Assembly (NCBI GenBank): GCA_030159075.1
Contig: BROG01000442.1
Location: forward strand, 375,501-439,500
DNA from: Atrina japonica
Taxonomy: Eukaryota; Mollusca; Bivalvia; Pterioida; Pinnidae
Length of the DNA: 64,000 nt
Direction of reading: 5' to 3'
The notes below the pieces were generated by a model. The model saw only the letters and a list, made by a program, of their open reading frames with translations, was not told the DNA's origin and made no database searches. Below are positions 11,291 through 22,147 of the stretch, piece by piece. Numbering within the stretch: the stretch's first letter is position 1; each line of letters begins with the position of its first letter. Both the position numbers and the translations under genes were made by a program.

Positions 11291-11876
11291 CTATCTATAT
11301 AAAGGATAAAAACTAACAGGCGGATAACCCATTTAAAGGTCTATTCGTCTGACAGAAAATGTATTTAACCACAGAAAAGTTGAAAGCAATACTTCAATAT
11401 TAAACTAGACTTTTAATTTGTTCTACACATTTGTTTAGTGATCATTTTAACATTTAATTTGGAATGCAGGAATAGGTGTACCAAAGTAAAGTGTCACAAC
11501 CAAAACGATGCAAAAGATAGGTTGTACAGGTAAAACATAACTCCATGCATTACTGAATTTCTAATACTTTTGTATAAGAACACATCCTTGTTACAAGAAA
11601 AGCATTCACAAAAATGGTATTGGTAATGATAACTTTTTAACTCTTTATGTTAGCATAACTGACATGAGATTTGTGACATAGTAATTATGATTCCTTTAAT
11701 ATTTGATATTGTGATAAATGTACAACACCCTCTGTCATACACGTTTCAGTGATACAATATCTTTTTATACAAACATTCACACAAAAATAGAAAGAAGGAT
11801 AAAGATATAGATACTGTAATATATCCTCGACATACCATTTTAGTGCACGTAAGATAACCAAAATATAAAATATATA
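11291..11876. other. Anonymous AT-rich DNA
   Basis: Nothing recognised. The minus-strand open frame 11685-12026 crosses a repeat fragment and is not credible. Confidence 0.55.
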
Positions 11877-11967
11877 AAACCAAGAGGTGGGATCAGGTGC
11901 CATGGAGGAGTAAGAATCCCCTGTCGACCGGTCCACCCGCCGTGAACCCACAGTCAAGTCCAATGAA
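11877..11967 (-). repeat. Fragment of Penelope-like element 3' region
   Basis: Matches, in reverse, the untranslated region after the RT frame at 15604-16807 (words such as CCTGTCGACCGG and CAGTCAAGTCCAATGAA). Confidence 0.8.
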
Positions 11968-12227
11968 CTTATGATTATCAGCATACTTTTATCTTTATTG
12001 ATGGTTAAATTTGGCTTGTTTAACATTCATCTGGAAATAGCAAAAATACCGAAGAATTATCGGGAACATGCGCAATTATTGATGATTGGATGATATTTAT
12101 ATCATATTATGTGATGATATTGAAGCAAAAATATAATGGTAAAAGAGAATACATAGGTAAAAGTACTCAATATGGCTTCATATTGAGCATTATAACTTTG
12201 GTAGTATGTTTATAATATTATCCATCA

Positions 12228-12344
<117 letters not shown>

Positions 12345-12626
12345 AATACATTTGTTAATTTTTAAAACACACTTTTGTACTTTCATATTGAATAGAAATT
12401 ATTTAAATTTTTTTTCCAGCAGAATGATATGTCAATATCTGGTTGATTTCAGATAAAATTGTGGAATTGACGCCACATTTTTAAACACTTTCTTTAATAT
12501 TGATAATTTATTTTCCATATATGACATTTTCACCTTGTTGAGAGTCTTTCTGATATAGAATCGAAGATACCAAATTATTAATTCACACAATGTCTAGGAA
12601 ACAAATATATAAATCTGACCAACATT

Positions 12627-12742
12627 GGACAAAGATGGTCCTCTGAAAATCCAGAAGTGGGATTGGTTGTCATGAAGGAGTAAGCATCCTCTGTTGACCA
12701 GGTCACTCCTGCCTTGAGTCCACAGTCAAACCAAACGAAACA
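12627..12742 (-). repeat. Diverged fragment of Penelope-like element 3' region
   Basis: Shares the order of words seen at 48310-48425 (GGACAAA...CCTCTG, GAGTAAGCATCC, GAGTCCACAGTCAA) with many substitutions. Confidence 0.65.
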
Positions 12743-14567
12743 GGCACGGAATAAAAAAAACGTCTCAACATTTAATTTAGTGAATCAAAGTTATTGCTAA
12801 CAAGTCCATTACACTCATTATCCACATCTTTTAGAGCTGATAAAACATTCTGTATTTTCTATTAATTTATCAGTAAGCATTTGCGCTGTTACTGACATGT
12901 TTTTCTATTTAAGAGCTGGTGCTGACATATGTTTTAATCCATGCTAATTTTAATGTCTTTTTGAAATTATCCAAGTCATTCGTTTTAACCCTTCCCTTCA
13001 CCAAATTGTTTTAGCAGTACTGCGTTTTATTTTATCTAACACCCGTATAAGTCCCATATAATAGATAAAAATTTCAAGTTTTTGAGTAAGATGGTGAAAG
13101 GTGTGTTCTTTGTCTCCCAATAATCTTGTTTCCTGTAAAAATTAATTTTTATCATATTGTGTAAATCATTCAACATTTTATTACACTTTTGATAAATAAA
13201 TATAATGATTTATATATCAAACGAATATATTCAAAATCAATGGGACAATCATAAAATGTAAAAAAGTATTCTATACACTCGTATCAAATGCCTTTTTTCT
13301 GTCTCACGCGATGAAATAAAAAAATGTTATTCATCATAATTCGCTAATATATCCTCTGTATACTTTATACCCAAAAGACAAAAAATATTATCACCCCATA
13401 TTAAATTCCAGTAATCATATAAATATTTTGACTGTATTCATTTGCTCCAAATCATGTAATTTGTGCAACTACATTTGTTCTTAAACCAAAAACAAAATAA
13501 TATAAAAATATAGATAAATAAACAAAAATATTCATCATAAAAATTGCCGAATTTTGTTTTTGCTTTGAAAACTTCTTTTAAAAATATTTCAGATAAATAT
13601 TGAAACATGGGTGTGTTGAGTGGAAAGGGTAATCTCAACCCTCGTGGTAAAAATCTGAAAGTCCAAACCTCGGGATATCCTCGGATTGGACAACCACATA
13701 TGAATCTCGTGACCCTAGCTTTGCAAAATATGTAGCAAATATCATTAAATACATATGTATAAAAGAGGCCAAATCAAGTACTAAAGATGATCGTTTATGA
13801 CAATAAGACTTCATCAGTTGAGCTGTTATTTAATATAAATGTATAATTCCAAAAGAAACAGTGGTATCATACAAGGCTAAATAATAAATTAAAATGTATT
13901 ACAAATCAAAAATTGTATGTACGTTCTGTCTCATTGTATACTCTGTTCATAGCTCAAAACAAGTCGCTATCCATATCACTGGACCCAACATCATATGTAA
14001 ATTCAAATGATAGGATAGGTCATCATTTGATTGCCTTGCAATAAGGAAACACATGTGCAGTCAACGACAACACGCTCTCTAAAAGACAGCTTATCGGCAG
14101 TGCCATTTTGCGCACAATCTTAACAGGTATACCGTCGCAATAGCCATTGATTAAAACAATTATACGAGATAGTTAAAGTGGCTTTTAATCCCATATAGAT
14201 TTAATAGAACTAGACTGAGGACAAAATGAAACAAAAGCTTTCCTATTTTTTTTTTTCGATGCTTCAGAATAATATGGCTGTGGGTCGTCAACTGAATTAT
14301 TTTTCTTATACTTCAAAACGTCAGTGATATGGTGGAACTATAATGATTGGAAGAAGGTTTTATAGACTAACAGAACATCCATTTTGAACGTCAAAACCTT
14401 TTACCGGCTTAGAATAACCATTATGTAATGTTCGGGGCTGTTGAATGAAAGGCAACATTTGCTAACAGAATTTCAGATGTACCCTTTACCTGATTTTTGC
14501 AGCAAACTCTTTTTAAACTTTTGTCTTCTAGATTAGCCCAAGTGTTGATGTGTAAACCCATTTGATT
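12743..14567. other. Anonymous AT-rich DNA
   Basis: No coding signal. The minus frames at 13438-13638 and 14421-14627 are chance; the second runs into a repeat fragment. Confidence 0.55.
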
Positions 14568-14700
14568 TTTACTCCTCCACGGCAATTGATCCCACCCCTT
14601 GGTTTCCACAGGTCCGTGTTTGTCCATTTTTACCGGCTTTGTATCTATGTCCTGGAGATTCTATTGATTTATACTTTGGTATCTGAGATTTTTTATATTC
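14568..14700 (+). repeat. Penelope-like element 3' end fragment, upstream (pLTR-like) copy
   Basis: Same orientation as, and ~900 bp upstream of, the RT frame at 15604-16807, and homologous to that element's own tail at 16905-17036. A tail fragment upstream of the same element is the partial tandem arrangement known for Penelope-like elements. Confidence 0.7.
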
Positions 14701-15059
14701 AATAAGGATGATTTGGCGCCGAATTCAATGTTGTTGTTACATCTAAGTACATATTATGAAACACATTTAAAATAAATTCTGTGTGTTGATTTTGAAGCAT
14801 TCATCAAGAAATGTGTACTATTTATGAAAATTCTTACATTTTTTAAAGTCAGTTTCTATTTTCTAAAATTATATTTTCATTATCCTAATTCCCCTAGTCA
14901 TATGTATTCTGTCAATCAAATAAATTGATGTCGACAGAAATAGTTATTACTTACGTACGATTGCTTACACAATTTATGAATCGAAATTGTTATATGAAAA
15001 AAAATTCTTCCTGCAGTTTTTAAACATAAGGTCTGCAAAACGTTTGCCAGTACAGTAGT
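14701..15059. other. Anonymous AT-rich DNA
   Basis: No feature recognised between the tail fragment and the mariner remnant. Confidence 0.5.
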
Positions 15060-15545
15060 TTACGAGGTTTGATTTTTAATATCATCTCCTTCAGTGTTTA
15101 TACACTTTTGCCGGCGATGTTTAAGAGCCTCACTGTCACTTTTAAAGGCCGATCCTCTCTTGGCTATTCATAAAGTCCTCCACTGCATGTATGACGTCAT
15201 CATTTGTCTGGGAATGGGTACCGGAAATTACCTTTTTCAATTTTGAACAGCGTCTGATAGAGCGCAATCAGATGAATAAGGTAAATATTGAATTAACTGA
15301 AAGCCACAATCATTAATGACAGCCATAGCAATGACAGTTGTGTGATCAGGGACATTGTACTGGTGAAACGACACACCTTTACTAAACTTTTCACGTTCTT
15401 GACCTTATATTGTCACTTAACTACCTAAGTAATAATTCATAACATGTTCCATCTATTGTTTGTCCCCCTTTTAAGATAATATAACACAAGAATGTCATCA
15501 GCATTGCCTCCAAAAAGAGGCCATACCCTCGTTGTCAATGCATTT
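15060..15545 (-). pseudogene. Mariner-family transposase remnant
   Basis: Read on the minus strand in shifting frames, this shows the C-terminal half of a mariner transposase: a region like LKxGQTI near 15480-15450, then GVSFHQYNVPDHTTVIAMA (around 15385-15330), the PYSSDCALSD stretch, and a C-terminal helix (DDVIHAVEDFMNSQ, ~15210-15170). In active mariners the HQD Asp is catalytic; here it is Tyr. Several frameshifts and stops break it. It abuts the 5'-truncated RT copy at ~15600. Confidence 0.72.
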
Positions 15546-15603
15546 ATTTTTAGTAATAAGGCTAAACGTATTTATGGAGAAAGTAAATGGAACGATAGTA
15601 TAG

Positions 15604-16807
15604 CATTCAAAATCACGTGTCCGTATTACACTCATTTGATATACCTACAACGGAGACCGATTTCGAGCTACCACATTTATACTGGATACCTAAACTTCAT
15701 AAAAACCCATATAAGCAAAGATACATAGTAGGATCCAGCAAATGTTCTACCAAACCTTTATCTTTACTCCTTACCAAGATATTGACAGCTGTTAAGGAGA
15801 AACTTCAAAAATACTGTACAGTTGCTTATTCAAGAAGCGGTGTAAATCAGATGTGGATACTTAAAAATTCCAAACAGCTTTTAGAAAATTTGAAGGCACA
15901 CAATTTTTCTCGAATTCACAGTATCAAAACTTATGATTTCTCAACTCTTTACACTACTATTCCACATAAAAAATTAAAAGAAAGACTTTTTAGCATCATA
16001 GACAACTGCTTTTTCACTAAAGGTGGTACCCGAAAATTTAAATATCTAGTGATTGGCTATCAGGATACTTATTTCGTCAAACACCACTCTGATTCTACAC
16101 ATAAGTATACTGAAGTTGTTGATATAAAAAACATGCTGGAATTTCTAATAGACAATATATTTGTAATGTTCGGAGACGTGGTCTTTCAACAAACTGTCGG
16201 CATTCCTATGGGAACCAATTGTGCTCCTTTATTGGCCGACCTGTTCCTTTATTCATACGAAGCAGACTTCATTCAGAAACTGCTGAATCAAAAGAAGAAA
16301 AAGTTAGCGGTGTCCTTTAATTTGACATTTAGATATATCGACGACGTTTTGTCAATTAATAATGACAATTTTCATACATATGTCAATGCGATATATACCA
16401 GCGAACTAGAAATTAAAGATACAACAGAATCAAGTACACACGCTTCATACTTAGACATTTTACTTAATATAAACACAGACGGGAAATTAGCAACTAAGCT
16501 ATACGATAAACGCGACGATTTCGGCTTTCCCATCGTAAATTTTCCACATTTAAGTAGTAATATCCCTCAGTCACCATATGGAGTTTATATTTTACAAATG
16601 ATCCGATATGCCAGGGCGTGCACAACATATGAAGATTTCATATACAGAGGTAAACTACTCAATGACAAATTATTGACACAGGGATATCGAAAACCGCGTT
16701 TAATGTCAACGTTCCGCAAATTTTATGGTCGGTATAATAGTCTTGTTTGCGACTACTCTGTTTCACTAAGTGAAATGTTGAGTTGCCTTTTCGTTGGCGG
16801 TTGTTGA
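15604..16807 (+). CDS. Penelope-like reverse transcriptase, 5'-truncated copy
   Basis: An open frame of ~400 codons without stops; the nearest upstream in-frame stop is at 15596-15598 and there is no native ATG at the start, so it is 5' truncated. RT motifs in order: YWIPKLHKNPYK and SSKCSTKPLS (fingers), TYDFSTLYTTIPH with the first catalytic Asp (~15940), GIPMGTNCAPLLADL (~16200-16245), RYIDDVL with the catalytic Asp pair (~16330-16350) and a thumb region ending near RKFYGRYN. This set is typical of Penelope-like RTs. No GIY-YIG endonuclease is seen before the stop at 16807. A related, broken copy lies at 48494-49660. Confidence 0.82.
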
Positions 16808-17036
16808 GACATCTTTACCAATTGTGACGAGGATACACTCCTCACGTGTTTCATTGGACTTGACTGTGGACTCACGGCGGGGTGTGACCGGTCGACAGGG
16901 GATGCTTACTCCTCCATGGCACCTGATCCCACCTCTTGGTTTCCAGAGGTCCGTGTTTGTCCATTTTTACCGGATTTGTATCTATGTCCTGGACATCCTA
17001 TTGATTTGTACTTTGGTATCTGAGATTTTTATATTG
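16784..17036 (+). repeat. 3' untranslated tail of the Penelope-like copy
   Basis: Overlaps the RT stop and continues with a conserved tail ending near TTTGGTATCTGAGATTTTTATAT. Pieces recur at 11877, 12627, 14568, 21387, 48243, 49826 and 57318, which defines the family. Confidence 0.8.
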
Positions 17037-17660
17037 TACTATGGGTAAAGTATTAGTTATTAAATTCGCTTCGCATAAACAGGCCATCGCTTGTTTGCGA
17101 TCTGCACTCTCTATTGCAGTATGTAGTGTTACGTGCGTTTATATCTTTTATTATTTACGATATTTGATAAGAAGTTACATTGCATTAGCCGCTTATTCAT
17201 GAAAAGATTACATTTATCTAAAGACGTATACAAGCTAAAATGGGACTTTTACATTAAAAGTTTCAAATATTCGATGTTTTTATACAAATACCTTTTATAA
17301 TGTGTTAGTATGTGAAAATACATTAAATGTGAATAGTGGGAGAGTTATTAAAATTGGATTCTTACACGGATGAAAGAAATATAAATCACCGGCGCATATA
17401 TGCATCACTTGTTAAAATTACCGGGCGTGGTACATCTTTTTAATTCTTTTAAACAAAGTTTAGGTCTTGTCGCGTGATATATTTTATCAAAGGACAACCT
17501 GTAGAGCGTTGGCCTTTATTAATATAAATATAATACCAAAGTTATTTTTTGTTACTAAAAAGGCAAATGTAATACTTACGACGATCGTTTCTTCGGATAA
17601 GACTTCATCAGATGAGCTCGAAATACAACTGTAAATATAAATTTCCGACACAACACAAAC
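17037..17660. other. Anonymous AT-rich DNA
   Basis: Nothing assigned. The minus frame 17487-17759 crosses the G run and reads poly-Pro, which is an artefact. Confidence 0.55.
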
Positions 17661-17682
17661 GGGGGGGGGGGGGGGGGGGGGG
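17661..17682. repeat. G homopolymer of 22
   Basis: Uninterrupted run of 22 G on the plus strand. Confidence 0.95.
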
Positions 17683-17886
17683 ACATGATACATTGTGATA
17701 TACATTCGTGTAAACTTAGCTACACACTTTGCTGTCAAGAATTGAAGGAAAAGTTCCAAATCTTATCATCACACTAAAGTCTTAACCATTTGAACCCTAC
17801 AGACCATGATCGACTGGTCTTAAACAATACAAAAGAACATACTATTTAGACACGTAGGTGTGAACGGGTTAAAACTAACACAAATA

Positions 17887-17990
<104 letters not shown>

Positions 17991-18009
17991 AAATTATTTA
18001 GATATTATA

Positions 18010-18640
18010 TATTGGGGTATTTTGAGTTGAAATTTCTAATTGACCTGTGACCCCGATCTTTTATTCTATGACCTTGAAAAATTTCACAAATATTTTCATC
18101 GTATTTCCTACAAATCCTAGATACTAACATATACATGAGAATCATAAGTTTTAAAGATTTGAGCTTTAAAAATTGTATTTTGTTTTCGAACTGAGCTGTG
18201 AACTTGATTCAATGTCCTTGAAAGTTCACACAAGTATTCTTCGGCGTATTTCCTACAAAACATCAACACTAAAATATTTATGGAAATTCTATGATTTTCA
18301 GCTATGTCAAGTTGAAATAATCAAATTGCTCCGTGACCTTGAATTTTGATCCGATGACAGTATTATGACTTTGAATCAGCAAAATAATATTTTAATAGTA
18401 TTTCCTACATATATTCAATTCTAACATATATAAATTATTTAGTTTGTTTACATTTTTGAGTTGAAATTTTCGATTTGAGCTATAACTTTGACCTTTACTC
18501 CTTTGACCTTGAAATGTCACCCAAATATTCTTTCAACAAATATTCTACAAATTTTCAAAAATTAAAAAATATATATGTAATTTTCTAAAATTTTCATATT
18601 AAACTTGACCTTTGATTCAATGAGACTTTCACTATATCAA
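18010..18640 (+). repeat. Degenerate tandem repeat, ~150-bp unit
   Basis: Four diverged units each read roughly GAGTTGAAATTT ... TGACCT(G/T)TGA ... GACCTTGAAA ... TATTTCCTACAAAT. Starts are near 18018, 18170, 18305 and 18465. Confidence 0.6.
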
Positions 18641-21386
18641 AATATAGATGGTGGATGCTGAACACAACAACTGGCAATTACAGAGCTGTAAAAACTTGAT
18701 TTTGGCGACTTACATCGGGGACATAAATGGTTTATATTAAAGCATGTGATATGATACAATTATGGACTTTTTAGAAAGTGAATATGGTGTAATATTGACC
18801 CGAAAACCATTATTATACTAATCCTACAATTTATGTAACGATTAGAGTAATTCCAATGAAATTTTCTGCAATCTATTTTTAGACATGATATTCACTTGTT
18901 TCCCATTGAACATGTAATATGGAAAAACACCTGCTTTGTTTACAACATGGCCGCAGACATTTTGGACACCCAAAGTTGTGCGGAGGGGAAAATGAGCCCA
19001 GCGATCTGATTGGTCATTAAATGAAAAAAATAGTTTTGAAATAAGTGAAATGAAGGTGATAAAAGGAATACAGGATACAGGAATATTAGTAGTACTTTGC
19101 AAATTACAGGGTTGACGGTTGAAAATTTAAAGGAACGGGTCAGATGAGAATAGATATTTTCCTTTGGTGCGGAATACTAATGAGTTGTAAACAAGTGAAA
19201 ATTTGAAGTAAATATGCATCGGCAACTTCTACTTTTGATGCATATTCAGCACAGGGTACTAATTTGACCCAGATTTTAATATTACTCTACACAAATTATT
19301 GTGCATTTGTTGGATATCAAGATCTCTTAAATTTACCTGCAAGTTTTATGTTACACCTAAAATTAATCATTTTATCATTTATTGGTCAAAATTTCAACTG
19401 TAAAGGAAACATTCAAGTACTACACACTCCCCTCCAACAAACATGCACATGTTGTTAAAGCAAAATTCATATAGTTATGGCTATGTATAGTGACTAATTT
19501 TAGCAAATTATTTTTGAAATGATGCTTCTGTTGAATTACAATAAGACATTTGTGATGTAAAGACTGGTAAATTATTATCTTCTGAGGGCAAATTCTACAT
19601 ATTAGACCATGTCAGTAGAATCGTGCAGTGTATTTTGTACCTTTAGCTGTAAATATGTACTGTATGAGAAGGGTAAGTACCAACGTATATTTTAAGTAAA
19701 ATGCATTACACTATGTCATCCTCTTTAAAAAGCAATTTCACTAGCATTTTGCACCCTATAAGTGTTGGTCACTTTAAATTCAGAGTTATCTGCCCGTTGG
19801 ATATAACTAGTTACAACATGAGACTGTAATTAAGGGAGAAAACAAACACTGGACAAATAATTGCATAAGATATTTTATATGAATGAACACAATATGTCTA
19901 ATGAAATGTGTTGTATTAAAGGGTACCCTCTCCCAGGAGTTTTACACTTTTATTAAGGGTGCACTTCATTCTTTGTCAATAAATACAATTTGATGATATC
20001 TAAAATGACATAGTTAACTTTTAAATAAGCATCAGAAATCCTTCTTTACTTCTGATGACTAAATGGTTCCAAGCTCATCAAGAAATGACGTAAATTTTAA
20101 GTTTTTGTGAAGAAAATGGTATATTTTGTCACTTTTTCCAGTATTAAGGGGTACCGTCTACCTTTATTTGACATCATGGTCAATATTGGTAAATAGGGGT
20201 ATGAAATCATTAAAACTAACAAAGTATGTGTATTTCAGACAATCAATATGATATGGAATGAATATCAATGAATTGAATTGAGAGGTAGGGGTATGGCACA
20301 TTATGGACTGTTTCTCTTCAGGTTGAGTTCCCACCCTCATTATTAAGGGAGCTTGATATACAGTTAATGAGATCTCCAAAAAATGAATTATGCCAACATT
20401 TGGCAATATTTTGGATAAATCTATAGAAAAACACCTGCTTTGTTGGATATCATGAAAATGCAACGGCAACCTTATACTTTTGATTGCATATTTTGTTTAA
20501 AAAATATTGATCTTTTAGTACAGGGTACTTATTTGACCCAGATTTAATAAACATGGGAGTGGCAGTGACCTTAAGTTTTGTAAATTAGCATTGAGGACAA
20601 TGGAAAAATATTTGGCGGTGGCTGTCCGTATGTATTAGAACATATATAGTTACATCTTCTGAAGTAGTCTTCCATAGAATCAGTGTTAATCTAGACGGTG
20701 TTTCTATCAGCTACAAACGAAGTTCCTATTATGACGTCACACAAAGATTCTCATTTTTTTAAAATATGAAAACAATGATATGTAAAAAATAACATATGAA
20801 CCCTTCTCAGAGTCCATTTATTTTCAACACTGGATGTCGTTTGGGTGAAAGTTAAATACATCACCGAAAACAGCATCCATATTGACAAGAAATGCACCCT
20901 GACAAGCGTTCATTTGTTACATATATCATACGGATCGCGTACTGCCAATATATAAAACATGAAGTACGTGACACACATATCTAACTATTATGTCCATACT
21001 ATTATCTCAAGATCTTGAAACGGAGCACATAACAATTCCAAGATGGTGGCGGATCACATGTGGTAATCGGAAAAGCCAATGGTTAATGAGAAAAAACATT
21101 ATCCTTTTGTTTTGCATCAGAAGGACTAATGTGAATATTCAAACCTTTATGTTTTTACACTGCAAGGAAATATAGCTCATTTATTTATGCGTAGGTGAAA
21201 AAGACATCTGTCCATTAGGAACACCTCAAGACTTTCCTTCAATTCAAAACATGAATTTTGTGATAGCATTTGATTATCTTAAACACGTGTAACAGTGCTT
21301 GAGGCAATTAAATACTTATATAAAGGCAATCTTATATTACGATTGGAGTCGTCTGTACTAATTGTGCGATTAATCTGTTTAGCAAA
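18641..21386. other. Anonymous DNA with diverged direct repeats
   Basis: No credible gene. Short segments recur in the same orientation: AAAAACACCTGCTTTGTT at ~18930 and ~20427, and a ~90-bp stretch ending AGGGTACTNATTTGACCCAG at ~19190-19275 and ~20455-20545. They suggest an old duplicated repeat element. Confidence 0.5.
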
Positions 21387-21574
21387 ATGAAATGTTGAGT
21401 TACCTGTTCGATAGTGGTTATTGAGTTGTATGTACCAATTGTAACGATGATTTCTTCTTCAATCATTTTATTTGAGTTTAATCTGGATGGCCCGTGTTTG
21501 TCCCAATGTCACCAGATTTGTGTATATGTGTACTGGACATCCTGTGGATTTATTCTTTGGTATCTGAGATTTTA
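21387..21574 (+). repeat. Penelope-like element 3' tail, diverged
   Basis: Begins ATGAAATGTTGAGTTACCTG like the end of the RT copy at 16772 and ends TTTGGTATCTGAGATTTTA, with substitutions and a ~90-bp deletion. Confidence 0.75.
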
Positions 21575-21739
21575 TATATACAATATGGTATCTGATATTT
21601 TATAGCTGATTTTTGCACATATACATGGAATAATAGAGGGAAATTATATGTACATGTATGTGTGCAACAGGTGAATTGGTTGTATAACAACTATCACGGC
21701 CAGCTGGTGATCTATTTGTCAGGACAGTTCAAGACACAT

Positions 21740-21975
21740 TAAAATGTACATGAAGAACGATTGCGAATCCCAAACAGGATAGGACCAGGTGTCCGGAAGT
21801 CAGCGTCCTCTGCCGACATGCCACAACCGTCGCAAATGTTTCACGGAAACCTTTCTAGTACGATGAACGGGTCAAATTCGGTGAAAAGGTCAAATTTGGT
21901 GAAGAGGTCAAGTTCGGTGAAAAGTATGATTGGCGAAAGGGAGTTACTGTCTGTAGCTGTGCTCCAGAATACTAT
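21740..21975 (+). repeat. Dispersed repeat family C, plus copy
   Basis: About 230 bp homologous to the reverse strand of 40345-40580. Both hold an open frame reading SQMFHGNL..MNGSNSVK, with GTCAA(A/G)TTCGGTGAAAAG-like short internal repeats. The frame is similar in both, so the source may once have been coding, but I cannot name it. Confidence 0.6.
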
Positions 21976-22147
21976 CTAATATCATAGAGAGGGGCGAACT
22001 TCATAAGATCCCCGTATCGATCATAAAACCTCTTTAACAGCGATTTTAAGTAGTTTATTGAAGAGTCGTTTTGTATGTAATCAATAATTTTGTTCACTTT
22101 ATACTCCAGCTGTGAAATTGTTGTTAAAAATTATCCGAGAGACAGGC

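Noticed and set aside
16794..17048. 84-codon frame after the RT
   Set aside because: Runs through the untranslated tail that is repeated, with indels, at seven other places.
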